A DNA stretch of 64,000 bases from 20CM-2-55-15 sp963738025. Lineage in GTDB: Bacteria > Acidobacteriota > Terriglobia > 20CM-2-55-15. The DNA lies in contig CAVTWA010000011.1 of the NCBI GenBank assembly GCA_963738025.1, forward strand, positions 496,001 to 560,000. The letters are read 5' to 3'. The notes beneath the pieces were generated by a model. That model saw only the letters and a program-made list of their open reading frames with translations. It had not been told where the DNA came from and did no database searches. The position numbers and the translations under genes were made by a program. Below are positions 24,617 to 33,076 of this stretch, in pieces (the first letter of the stretch is position 1; the number at the start of each line of letters is the position of its first letter).

Positions 24617-26887
24617 ATGCACGTACGCTTTTGGGGAACCCGCGGCTCAATCCCCACACCAGGACAGAGGACAGCTACGTACGGTGGTAACACCTCATGC
24701 GTAGAGATCCGCGCTAACGACGGAACGACTCTTGTGCTGGACTGCGGCACGGGAATTCGATTGCTTGGCCTCGATTTGCTTCGCAGGCCCGGACCGCATC
24801 GCATCCACCTGTTGATCGGCCACACGCACTGGGATCATATCCAGGGTTTTCCGTTCTTCACTCCCGCCTTCATGCCAGGGACGGAACTGAACATCTACGG
24901 TTCCGCAGCGTTCCAGCGAAGTCTTGAAGAATCCCTATCCGGACAGATGCAGTATTCATATTTTCCGGTAAAACTCAACGACCTCGCCAGCCGGATTCAC
25001 TACACCGAGCTGGAGGAGGGCTTCTTCAGAATCGGTGAGATTCTAGTCGAGACCCAATATCTGAATCACACCGCCCCGACGATTGCCTACCGCATCTCTT
25101 GTGATGGCGCCACCGCGGCCTATATCACAGACCATGAACCCTTCTGGAATTCGCCTGAGCCGGTTTTTCACCATCCTGGCGATCAGCGCCACATTGAATT
25201 CCTAAAGGGAGTCGATCTCGTCATTCATGATGCCCAGTACACCAGCGAGGAATACAGCTCGAAGATCGGATGGGGCCATAGCCCGACGGATTACGCGACG
25301 GATATCGCGATTGCAGCAGAAGTGGGGAAAGTTGCACTCTTCCATCACGACCCTGCGCACGATGACGAGGCGCTTAAAGCGATTGAGGCAACCCAGCGCG
25401 CCCGGGCCGCCGCAGTGGGGTCGTCCGTGGATGTTTTTGCCGCCGCCGAAGGCGTCGAATTCGAAGTCATCGGCAAAGGGTCGGGCAAAGCGGTATCCGG
25501 TCTCTCTGCACTCGATCGGCGCCCGATTGCCGGGGGGCACGTTCTGATTGTCACGGGCCATCCCGGCGACATTTCCGCCATGGATCAGGTTTTGCCGGAT
25601 GACGGGTTGTTTCTCACATCCGCCGATGATGGGAAAGAAGCTCTCGAGATTGCAGCCAAGACGCCGCTGGATCTTGTCATCATCAACGCCAAACTGAACG
25701 ATGGCGATGGAGCCAGCTACATCCAACCTTTGAGAGATCTCCTTGGTAAGCCGGATCTACCCGTTATTTTGCTGACGGAAGGCCGCGACGGCACCGAGAC
25801 GCTGTACAGCGCCGAAAGTATCGCCACCGATTATCTTGCCAGACCCTTCAGTCCTCCAATGCTGCGCACTCGTGTCCGTGCCTGGTTGGCGCGCACCATC
25901 GGCGGAACGAATCATTCCGCGCAGCTGCCGGCGCCTCCTCGCCGGGCTGAAGCCCGCAGAGACGTGCCGACGGGTGATTCGCAAACGGCAACGGCCGCGG
26001 AACTTATCAACCGAATACCTCTCCTGATGGAACTGAATGCACAGCAACGGTCGTGGTTGCTCGAACATGCCACGGAACACACATTCCCTCCAGGCCACGT
26101 CATCGTGCGGCAGGAAGAGTCCGGCGGAAATGCCTATGCGATCCTTTCGGGCCGGGTACGAGTGCTCGAATCCGTCCCCGACAGTCCTGTCGAGATGTTT
26201 CTCGGCGAATTGGCAGCAGGAGAGATTTTTGGCGAATTGGGCGTCCTGCGCGACCGTCCACGATCGGCAAGCATTGTGACGCTCGAGCGGACGCGCGTTC
26301 TGGCAATTCCGGCCGCGGACTTCCGTGAGCTGCTGAAAAAGAGTGGCGACATGTCACTCGCGCTGCTGCGCATTCTCGCAGGACGGCTATACGATGCGGA
26401 CCGCTTGCTGGCTCGCCACGCGCCCGATCCGCTGACCGGTCTCCCCGGACGGCGGGCATTCCACGAGTTGTACCGCCGGCTGACAGCGGGTTCCAAACGA
26501 CGTGGAACGAGTGTGCTTCTGCTGGTGCTTGACGTTTTCCACCTCAAAGATATCAACGACAAATTCGGATACTCCGTCGGCGATGACGTTTTGCGAACGG
26601 TAGCCGATGCGCTGCTCGAATCGTCGCGCAGCACGGATCTTGTCGCCCGCTACGGTGGCGACGAATTTACAGTACTCCTCGTGGACGCTGCCGCGAAAGA
26701 TGTCCCAGTTATTGTCGACCGCGTCCGGCAAAAACTCCAGCACCTGACGGTGTACCGTAACCTCCCCGTTTCGGTCGACTGCAGGATAGGTTACGCCGTT
26801 TCCAGTGACCCTCCAGAAACCGCGGACGAATTGCTCCGGCTCGCCGACGAGGAGATGCGGGGGAAAAGTTCGAGCCGGGCAAAGTAG
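24617..26887 (+). CDS. Metallo-beta-lactamase fold / pseudo-receiver / cNMP-binding / GGDEF fusion protein
   Basis: 756 residues. Residues 1-275: an MBL-fold domain of the cAMP-phosphodiesterase/RNase Z-like class, with RFWGTRGSIPTPG at the start and metal ligands in HTHWDH (H69, H71, D73, H74); later ligands are in YLNHTAP, YITDHEPF and FHHDPAHDD. Residues 310-430: a receiver-like domain whose phosphoacceptor is replaced by Asn357 (VIINAKL), whose acidic pair is lost (VTGH) and whose Lys is Arg (LARPFS). Residues 455-590: a CRP-type cyclic-nucleotide domain (AAGEIFGELGVLRDRPRSASI). Residues 600-750: a GGDEF domain with intact GGDEF at 680-684. It should make c-di-GMP, perhaps gated by cyclic nucleotide and by turnover of a phosphodiester. 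No membrane segment. Confidence 0.9.
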   Translation: MHVRFWGTRGSIPTPGQRTATYGGNTSCVEIRANDGTTLVLDCGTGIRLLGLDLLRRPGPHRIHLLIGHTHWDHIQGFPFFTPAFMPGTELNIYGSAAFQRSLEESLSGQMQYSYFPVKLNDLASRIHYTELEEGFFRIGEILVETQYLNHTAPTIAYRISCDGATAAYITDHEPFWNSPEPVFHHPGDQRHIEFLKGVDLVIHDAQYTSEEYSSKIGWGHSPTDYATDIAIAAEVGKVALFHHDPAHDDEALKAIEATQRARAAAVGSSVDVFAAAEGVEFEVIGKGSGKAVSGLSALDRRPIAGGHVLIVTGHPGDISAMDQVLPDDGLFLTSADDGKEALEIAAKTPLDLVIINAKLNDGDGASYIQPLRDLLGKPDLPVILLTEGRDGTETLYSAESIATDYLARPFSPPMLRTRVRAWLARTIGGTNHSAQLPAPPRRAEARRDVPTGDSQTATAAELINRIPLLMELNAQQRSWLLEHATEHTFPPGHVIVRQEESGGNAYAILSGRVRVLESVPDSPVEMFLGELAAGEIFGELGVLRDRPRSASIVTLERTRVLAIPAADFRELLKKSGDMSLALLRILAGRLYDADRLLARHAPDPLTGLPGRRAFHELYRRLTAGSKRRGTSVLLLVLDVFHLKDINDKFGYSVGDDVLRTVADALLESSRSTDLVARYGGDEFTVLLVDAAAKDVPVIVDRVRQKLQHLTVYRNLPVSVDCRIGYAVSSDPPETADELLRLADEEMRGKSSSRAK

Positions 26888-26890
26888 GCG

Positions 26891-26896
26891 TACACT
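26891..26896 (+). promoter_or_regulatory. Putative -10 element (TACACT) upstream of cofG
   Basis: TACACT (4 of 6 matches) ends 9 nt before the cofG ATG at 26906. It would permit a separate leaderless cofGH transcript despite only 18 bp separating cofG from the upstream gene. Confidence 0.3.
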
Positions 26897-26905
26897 GTTT
26901 GTGCC

Positions 26906-28015
26906 ATGCAGATCGCCGAGGCCTACAGCCTGATCGGTTGTGACGATCGCGAACTCGAGTCCATCCTCGACGCGGCAGGAGCTTTGCGTGACCGCTACAA
27001 AGGCCGCACCGTAACGTATTCCCGGAAAATCTTTCTGCCGATCACCAACCTCTGCCGCGACCGTTGCGGCTACTGCACATTCCGCAAGGATCCTGGCGAT
27101 CCAGGCGCCTGGACCATGTCTTCAACGGAAATCGGCGATGTGCTGCTTCGGGGAGAAGCACAGGGATGTAAAGAAGCGCTCATGTGCCTCGGCGACAAGC
27201 CTGAAGCTGCATTCCCCCAATATCGAACTATTTTGACGGGCTTCGGTTATCAGACCACGGTGGAGTATGTGGCGCACGCATGCCGCATGGCTATCGCCGG
27301 GGGACTTCTCCCTCACACGAACGCCGGAGTGCTTTCGCACCAGGAGATGAGCCTGCTTCGGCCTTTAAACGCCAGCCTCGGATTGATGCTGGAGAGCGTC
27401 AGCACGCGGCTTTTGCAACGCGGAATGCCGCATTTCGCTGCTCCGGATAAGCATCCGGCAGTGCGGCTTCAGATGATGCGGGAGGCAGGCGAACTCTCGA
27501 TTCCTTTCACAACCGGCATTTTGATCGGCATCGGCGAAACTCGTGAAGAACGGGTAGACAGTCTTTTCGCTATTCGCGAACTCCATGAGACGTACGGTCA
27601 CATTCAGGAAGTCATTATCCAGAACTTTCGCGCCAAACCGGAAACCAGAATGTCCGGGAACTCGGAGCCGGATGCGCTGGAAATTGCGCGCACGGTGGCC
27701 GTTGCACGGCTTATTCTGGGTGGTGAAATGAACCTCCAGGTTCCGCCAAACCTGAATCCCGGAGATCATCAACTCCTGTTACGGGCCGGCATCAATGACT
27801 GGGGAGGCATCTCGCCGGTCACCTGCGATTACGTGAATCCCGAAGCGGCGTGGCCTCACATCGAGGCTCTTGCCGCGACCTGCAGGGCCGCAGGTTTCGC
27901 GCTGCGGGAACGCCTTGCAATCTACGACGAGTTCATTGGGGATCGATTCCTTTCGCCGCCGCTTCGTAGTCTCACGACCCGGCTTCAAAACGAAATAACC
28001 CAGAGTGCACAATGA
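26906..28015 (+). CDS. cofG: FO synthase subunit CofG (7,8-didemethyl-8-hydroxy-5-deazariboflavin synthase)
   Basis: 369 residues. A radical SAM enzyme that with CofH joins tyrosine-derived and pyrimidine substrates into the deazaflavin FO, precursor of coenzyme F420. Signatures are NLCRDRCGYCTFRKDPGD, with the C-x3-C-x2-C cluster, LMCLGDKPE, LPHTNAGVLSHQEM and LGLMLESVSTRL, typical of CofG rather than MqnC/MqnE. QNFRAKPETRM and GINDWGGISPVT are also in place. The stop overlaps the start of cofH (ATGA), so the two are coupled. No cofC, cofD or cofE is in the window. Confidence 0.9.
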   Translation: MQIAEAYSLIGCDDRELESILDAAGALRDRYKGRTVTYSRKIFLPITNLCRDRCGYCTFRKDPGDPGAWTMSSTEIGDVLLRGEAQGCKEALMCLGDKPEAAFPQYRTILTGFGYQTTVEYVAHACRMAIAGGLLPHTNAGVLSHQEMSLLRPLNASLGLMLESVSTRLLQRGMPHFAAPDKHPAVRLQMMREAGELSIPFTTGILIGIGETREERVDSLFAIRELHETYGHIQEVIIQNFRAKPETRMSGNSEPDALEIARTVAVARLILGGEMNLQVPPNLNPGDHQLLLRAGINDWGGISPVTCDYVNPEAAWPHIEALAATCRAAGFALRERLAIYDEFIGDRFLSPPLRSLTTRLQNEITQSAQ

Positions 28016-29247
28016 ACCTGTTTGATCGTGTCTCGCCTGAAATACGAAAAATTCTGGATAGCGCGCTCGACGGCCATGAAGTTTCATGGCAGGACGCACT
28101 CCGCCTTTGCCACACCGACGGCCTCGATTTCCAGGCTTTGACCGTGACGGCCGACGAGTTGAGGCGCCGGCAGGTTGGCGACATCGTGACCTATGTCGTC
28201 AATCGCAACGTAAATTTCACCAACGTTTGCGTCAAGCACTGCGGTTTTTGCGCTTTCAGCCGTACGTACAGGAATGAACAGGGCTACTTCCTTCCGCTTG
28301 ACGAGATCATCCGGCGTGCAACCGAAGCGGTGGAAATGGGGGCTACCGAATTGTGTATGCAGGCCGGCTTGCCACCCGACATGGACGGTGGTTTTTACGT
28401 CGACCTGACGCGTGAGGTCAAACGTGCGTTTCCGGACCTGCATCTTCATGCGTTCTCTCCCGAAGAAGTGTTATATGGCGCAACGCAGGCTGGAACCACC
28501 ATCCGGGATTTCCTCAGCTCACTCAAGAGCGCCGGTCTGGGTTCCTTGCCAGGTACATCCGCGGAAATTCTCGACCAGGAAGTCCGCGATGTCATATCGC
28601 CTGGCCGTATCACGGTCCAGCAATGGATTGATGTCATCACAACCGCTCATAGTCTTGGAATTCCCACGACTTCGACCATCATGTACGGACATCTGGAAAC
28701 ACCCCTCCACTGGGTCAAACACATGAATCTGCTTCGGGATATCCAGCACGAAACCAGCGGGTTTACCGAATTCGTCCCGCTTTCGATGGTTCATCAGGAA
28801 GCGCCCATGTATCATCATCGCCTCGCACCAAACCTGCGTCCGGGTCCCAGCGGCAACGAGGTCGTTAAAATGCACGCCGTAGCACGCTTAATGCTGGGGG
28901 CCACAATGAAGAACATCCAGTCTTCCTGGGTCAAGGAGGGGCCGAAACTGGCGCAATACCTGCTTTCAACCGGTGCAAACGACGTTGGCGGAACCTTGAT
29001 GAACGAGAGCATCTCGACTTCGGCCGGTGCGCAGTACGGTCAACTTCTGCAGCCGCGAGAACTCCGTCGACTGATCCGCGATGCCGGACGCGTGCCTGCT
29101 CAACGGCGGACCAATTACGAACTATTGAAGACGTTCGGCTCTGAAGACGACGTTTCCGACGCACTGGATTCGGTTAAAAACGCAGATTCGGAGTTCGGTT
29201 CCTATGCCAAACTGACGACTTCTCGCGACTTCCGTTTCAAAAGGTAA
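28012..29247 (+). CDS. cofH: FO synthase subunit CofH
   Basis: 411 residues. The partner radical SAM subunit of FO synthase. Visible are the cluster motif CVKHCGFCAF preceded by NRNVNFTN, ATELCMQAGLPPD, LHLHAFSPEEV, and the C-terminal region MKNIQSSWVKEGPKLAQYLLSTGANDVGG with GTLMNESIS, which distinguishes CofH from the menaquinone enzyme MqnC. It overlaps cofG by 4 nt and is the last gene of the pair; a hairpin element follows at 29256-29313. FO is the end product if later F420 genes are missing, and could serve a photolyase. Confidence 0.9.
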   Translation: MNLFDRVSPEIRKILDSALDGHEVSWQDALRLCHTDGLDFQALTVTADELRRRQVGDIVTYVVNRNVNFTNVCVKHCGFCAFSRTYRNEQGYFLPLDEIIRRATEAVEMGATELCMQAGLPPDMDGGFYVDLTREVKRAFPDLHLHAFSPEEVLYGATQAGTTIRDFLSSLKSAGLGSLPGTSAEILDQEVRDVISPGRITVQQWIDVITTAHSLGIPTTSTIMYGHLETPLHWVKHMNLLRDIQHETSGFTEFVPLSMVHQEAPMYHHRLAPNLRPGPSGNEVVKMHAVARLMLGATMKNIQSSWVKEGPKLAQYLLSTGANDVGGTLMNESISTSAGAQYGQLLQPRELRRLIRDAGRVPAQRRTNYELLKTFGSEDDVSDALDSVKNADSEFGSYAKLTTSRDFRFKR

Positions 29248-29255
29248 CAAAACGA

Positions 29256-29313
29256 GGGACAGGTCACTTTGTTTGGAAAATTTCCAGGCACCTCAAAAAA
29301 AGTGACCTGTCCC
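29256..29313. repeat. Inverted repeat (15-bp arms) between cofH and ecsC-like gene
   Basis: Arms GGGACAGGTCACTTT (29256-29270) and its perfect complement (29299-29313) flank a loop that contains a near-palindrome TGGAAAATTTCCA. The RNA would form a long hairpin starting 9 bp after the cofH stop, without a T-tract, so it may be a REP-like element or a terminator/processing site. Confidence 0.75.
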
Positions 29314-29317
29314 CCTC

Positions 29318-29323
29318 TATACT
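29318..29323 (+). promoter_or_regulatory. Putative -10 element (TATACT) upstream of the EcsC-family gene
   Basis: TATACT, 5 of 6 matches to consensus, ends 6 nt before ATG 29330. There is no Shine-Dalgarno. It begins 5 bp after the hairpin element, so the hairpin would lie just upstream of, not within, the transcript. Confidence 0.45.
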
Positions 29324-29329
29324 GAAACC

Positions 29330-30304
29330 ATGAGTCGTATTGCACCGGTGTTTACCGATTATGAGCAGCAGGTTATTCGTGAACTTGCAGTTCACCGCGT
29401 ACAACCTAATGCCGTTCACCGTCTGCTTGAAGGGGTCGGTAAGCCCGTCGCGAAGCTGATGAACTTTGGCCGAAACTCCCAGAGCCGCGCCTTGCGCGGC
29501 CTCTCCGACCACGTCCATGGCTGGATCGAAGAAGGCTTGATCAAAACGTTCCGGGTCGCCAACAAGCTGGCGAGCAGCAAAGACATTTCAAAACGGTTCG
29601 AGACGCGGGGGATCCGTATCGGCGAGGACTTCGAATCGCTGCGGTTCATGCCACTCAGCCAACTGGATGCGGTAGCCGATTCGTTCAAGTGGGGCAGCGC
29701 TTTTCTACTCGGTGTCGAAGGGGCATTGCTGGGCAGTGCCACGACGATGGCGGAGGGTATTCCAGGTGCACAACTCGTCATCCCCTCACTGATCCTGACC
29801 GACGTAACTACTTCCATGACACTGCTCTCACGTCACACCTGCCGCATCGCCACCACGTATGGATATTCCTCGAAAAAAGCCGAGAATCTTCCCCACCTGA
29901 TGGCGGCGATGGCGCCGCAGACCGAGACGAGCGATGAAGGCTATCTTGCCTTGAAGACGGCAGTTGTGACATCTATACGGGAATCGGGACAGTTCATGAG
30001 CCGGACTACGGGCGTCGTGCTCGATCGTCAGTTGCTCGAGCGCGAGGCGCCCCAGATGATTCGCCTCATCACTTATGTCGCCGATCGGCTTGGAATAGTC
30101 GTTACGCAGAAGGAACTGGGCATTCTGGTACCGATTGCCGGCGCCGTGTTGAACAGCAGTATCAACGTTGCCTTTCAGCAGGTCGGCCACCAGACGGCCA
30201 AAGATTACTTCCGCCGTGTGGTGCTTGAAGACCGCTATGGCGAAGAACTTGTGAGTTATGCGATTCAGCAGGAAATGGCCGCGCTGAAAAACGCGGACAC
30301 TTAA
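29330..30304 (+). CDS. EcsC family protein
   Basis: 324 residues. Similar to the EcsC family by the glycine/alanine-rich central region (KWGSAFLLGVEGALLGSATTMAEGIPGAQLVIPSLILTD), the RHTCRIATTYGYS segment that follows, and a C-terminal amphipathic region containing GILVPIAGAVLNSSINVAFQQ. The hydrophobic stretches are short and interrupted by charged residues, so membrane association rather than full spanning is likely. EcsC was named from an ABC-transporter operon in Bacillus but its role is not defined. The gene stands alone, convergent with the M48 protease gene 4 bp away. Confidence 0.8.
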   Translation: MSRIAPVFTDYEQQVIRELAVHRVQPNAVHRLLEGVGKPVAKLMNFGRNSQSRALRGLSDHVHGWIEEGLIKTFRVANKLASSKDISKRFETRGIRIGEDFESLRFMPLSQLDAVADSFKWGSAFLLGVEGALLGSATTMAEGIPGAQLVIPSLILTDVTTSMTLLSRHTCRIATTYGYSSKKAENLPHLMAAMAPQTETSDEGYLALKTAVVTSIRESGQFMSRTTGVVLDRQLLEREAPQMIRLITYVADRLGIVVTQKELGILVPIAGAVLNSSINVAFQQVGHQTAKDYFRRVVLEDRYGEELVSYAIQQEMAALKNADT

Positions 30305-30308
30305 GCGT

Positions 30309-31736
30309 TCAATAGCCCTTCTCCACAACTTTGACTAACCTGCCTGGCGATATGGGTTGATCGGCGGCCATGCGATTCAATACCGCAAGATCATCGGCAT
30401 TGGCTCGAGGATTATTGAACCGTGCCGCCAGAGTCCTCAAGGTGTCTTCTTCTTTTGCCTGATAGATCCTCAAGCGGTCCGGCTGCGCATTCACCAGTCG
30501 CTCATCTGTAAGGCTGTCGAAGCTCTCGATAGACCGCTCAAAAATTGATGAAAACGCCCGAGTATCGGACGAAACTCCCACAATCTGCGTGATGCCGTCG
30601 CGAAATTCTATGAAACCGGCGACTGCGCCCGGATAACTCGCTACAACAGCCGCGTATCCGTGGATCCGCAGTTGTCGCGTACCTTCCGGCTTCAGCCCGC
30701 GCGCTGCAAGAAAGCGAATGTACTCGTTCGCTGTCGTGCCGCGCCGAACGTTGGCGGTGGTCAATTGCAGACGCGCCTTCTGTTGCGGTTCGGTTGCGAT
30801 CACGGCCTCTTGCGTGTTGTCGATCCGCCATCCAACCGGAAACTCGATCTGAAAGCGGAGGTCCGGATGATAAAATCGTTCGCCCTCGGAAAACCCTTCA
30901 CGTGGATTCGTTCCGAAGATCATTCCATCTAGAGATCTAAGAAATTCTTCGCGGTTCATCATCATGCGATCTTCGCTGAGCCCGAGCATCTCGATCCAGT
31001 GTTCCCCTTCGGTTCGTGTTGTCTGAACCCGTTCCGGCGGATCCGGATGGGTTGACAACCAGCCTGGAAGAGATTGCCGATCGCCGGCTGCCGAAAGCCG
31101 TCCGAGTACCTCAAAGAAATTGCTGACCTGGCGCGGATCGTAGGCCGAACGTGCGGCATACTCGATGCCAAGCCGATCCGCTTCCCGTTCGTCATCCCGG
31201 CTGAACCGGAGAAAGACCAGTCCAAGACCACTCTGCGCCATGTTGCCCAGCTGTCCCAGGACTGGAGACAGAGTTCCGCCAACACCGAGTCCAATTTGGG
31301 CGAACTCCTCGCGTGTGATCTGGCGTACGGAGTGTCTGGCCGTGACGTGACCCACTTCATGTCCCATCACGCCTGCCAGTTCGGCCTCATTGGCAAGGTA
31401 AGCGAGAATGCCCCGGGTTACATAGACGTACCCGCCCGGTATGGCAAACGCGTTCACCACAGGGGAGTCGACTACGACAAAATGCCACTCCAGATCCGGC
31501 CGATGCGACACCTTCGTAAGTTTGCGTCCGATCGTTTCAACGTAATTCTGCAAAGGCTTGCCTTCGGCGACACCATACTGCTGTCGCACTTGAGGATCCG
31601 ATTCCCTCCCCATTGCGATTTCCTGCGCTTCCGACACAAGCACAATCTGCCGCCGTCCGGTAACTGGATTTCGAACGCAACCGAACGGGCTCCCGAAAAG
31701 ACTGACGGTAATTACTGTGAGAATGAGTTTCTTCAT
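30309..31736 (-). CDS. M48 family metalloprotease lipoprotein
   Basis: 475 residues. The N-terminus is a signal peptide with a lipobox-like SPFGC (Cys20). Then comes the M48 region PVTGRRQIVLVSEAQEIAMG and the zinc motif HEVGH at residues 126-130, with the third ligand Glu in DDEREADRLG. This arrangement matches the periplasmic BepA/YfgC and LoiP-type proteases that act on outer-membrane proteins. Beyond about residue 285 is an extra segment, ending in a LysM-like domain (IYQAKEEDTLRTLAARF... LVKVVEKGY at residues 425-475). This suggests peptidoglycan attachment. It is divergent from the CNNM gene and convergent with the EcsC-family gene. Confidence 0.9.
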   Translation of the reverse strand: MKKLILTVITVSLFGSPFGCVRNPVTGRRQIVLVSEAQEIAMGRESDPQVRQQYGVAEGKPLQNYVETIGRKLTKVSHRPDLEWHFVVVDSPVVNAFAIPGGYVYVTRGILAYLANEAELAGVMGHEVGHVTARHSVRQITREEFAQIGLGVGGTLSPVLGQLGNMAQSGLGLVFLRFSRDDEREADRLGIEYAARSAYDPRQVSNFFEVLGRLSAAGDRQSLPGWLSTHPDPPERVQTTRTEGEHWIEMLGLSEDRMMMNREEFLRSLDGMIFGTNPREGFSEGERFYHPDLRFQIEFPVGWRIDNTQEAVIATEPQQKARLQLTTANVRRGTTANEYIRFLAARGLKPEGTRQLRIHGYAAVVASYPGAVAGFIEFRDGITQIVGVSSDTRAFSSIFERSIESFDSLTDERLVNAQPDRLRIYQAKEEDTLRTLAARFNNPRANADDLAVLNRMAADQPISPGRLVKVVEKGY

Positions 31737-31750
31737 CGTAGGCCTGCTGC

Positions 31751-31756
31751 TATTTT
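31751..31756 (+). promoter_or_regulatory. Possible -10 element (TATTTT) upstream of the CNNM/CorC gene
   Basis: TATTTT (4 of 6 matches) ends 6 nt before ATG 31763 with no Shine-Dalgarno. The weakest of the set; listed because its spacing matches the other leaderless-type starts. Confidence 0.25.
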
Positions 31757-31762
31757 AGTCAC

Positions 31763-33076
31763 ATGCTCCCAATTGTCGTGATCGTTCTACTGGTTCTCTT
31801 CAACGGTATCTTCGTCATGGCTGAGATGGCCGTGGTCTCTTCCCGCAAACCGCGGCTTCAGCAGTTCGCAAACGAAGGCAACAGCGGAGCTCAAACCGCC
31901 CTCGAACTTGCAACCAGCCCGGATCGGTTTCTGGCGACGACACAGATCGGCATCACACTCATCGCTATTTTGACGGGAGCTCTCGGCGAACGTACTTTGA
32001 CGGAGCGACTTTCGGTTCGGCTCGAGCAGTTTCCCCGGTTCGCCGAGTACAGTGAAAGCATGGCGTTCGTCGTAGTCGTCATCGCCATTACCTACGTCTC
32101 CCTGGTCTTTGGCGAACTCCTTCCAAAGCAGCTGGCGCTTCACAATCCGGAACGCTTCGCGGCAGCCATGTCGGGAGTGATGAATTTTTTGTCCAGATTG
32201 TGTGCCCCAGTGGTCTTGCTGATCAGCGGTTCGACGCGACTCGCGATCCGTATTCTTGGATTGAAGCCATCAATGGAGCCGCCGGTAACGGAAGAGGAAA
32301 TCAAGGTCATGATGGAACAGGGCACCGAGGCGGGCGTTTTCGAGGAGGCGGAACACGACATCGTTAAGAGCATTTTCAAGCTGGGAGATCGTGGCGTCAG
32401 CGCCCTGATGAAACCACGCCGTGACGTCGTCTGGCTCGACGTCGATGACGCACCGCCGGAAAACCAAAAGAAATTGGCGTCCTCTCTGTATTCGCGATTC
32501 CCGGTTGCGCAGGGGAGCCTCGACAACGTGCTGGGAATCGTTCAAACGAAAGACCTGCTGACCCGGTGTCTCGCGGGATCGAAAATGGATCTCAAGGAAA
32601 ACCTGCGTCCTCCCCTTTTCGTTCCCGAAGGTCTTCCAGCCCTGAGATTGCTGGAAATGTTCAAAAAGTCGCGGACGCATATGGCGTTGATCGTTGACGA
32701 ATACGGCGGCGTCGAAGGGCTCGTCACATTGAATGACATTCTTGAAGATCTCGTCGGCGATGTGGCCTCCGTGGATATGCCGGAAGAACGCCAGGTCGTC
32801 ACACGGCCGGACGGATCTCTCCTGATTGACGGAAAGCTTCAGATTGATGACCTCAAAGAGGTTCTGAAGATCTCCAAACTCCCCGACGACGAGACCGGCA
32901 GCTACCAGACCCTTGGTGGACTCGTCATGCTCCAGGTAGGACGCGTTCCCGTCACCGGCGACGCCTTTGAGCTGGAAGGCCACCGCTTCGAAGTCGTCGA
33001 CATGGATGGCAAACGTGTGGATAAAGTCATGGTCTCGCCCGTGGCTGGCCCGTCTGGATTAGTCGAAGAAGATTAG
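31763..33076 (+). CDS. CNNM/CorC-HlyC family membrane protein (hemolysin-like, TlyC-type)
   Basis: 437 residues. An N-terminal DUF21 transmembrane domain (about 1-190; FNGIFVMAEMAVVSSRKPRLQ, then TQIGITLIAILTGALGE and FGELLPKQLAL), two CBS motifs (about 200-330; MKPRRDVVWLDVDD, THMALIVDEYGGVEGLVTLNDILEDLVGD) and a C-terminal CorC_HlyC domain (about 345-425). Family members are linked to magnesium or cobalt export and bind adenine nucleotides at the CBS pair; the hemolysin name is historical. The stop codon lies inside the left arm of the inverted-repeat element at 33073-33291. Confidence 0.93.
   Translation: MLPIVVIVLLVLFNGIFVMAEMAVVSSRKPRLQQFANEGNSGAQTALELATSPDRFLATTQIGITLIAILTGALGERTLTERLSVRLEQFPRFAEYSESMAFVVVVIAITYVSLVFGELLPKQLALHNPERFAAAMSGVMNFLSRLCAPVVLLISGSTRLAIRILGLKPSMEPPVTEEEIKVMMEQGTEAGVFEEAEHDIVKSIFKLGDRGVSALMKPRRDVVWLDVDDAPPENQKKLASSLYSRFPVAQGSLDNVLGIVQTKDLLTRCLAGSKMDLKENLRPPLFVPEGLPALRLLEMFKKSRTHMALIVDEYGGVEGLVTLNDILEDLVGDVASVDMPEERQVVTRPDGSLLIDGKLQIDDLKEVLKISKLPDDETGSYQTLGGLVMLQVGRVPVTGDAFELEGHRFEVVDMDGKRVDKVMVSPVAGPSGLVEED

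Noticed and set aside
26906..29247. Menaquinone futalosine-pathway genes mqnE/mqnC
   Set aside because: Sequence blocks such as CGYCTFRKDPGD and NIQSSWVKEG fit CofG/CofH better, and no other mqn gene is adjacent.
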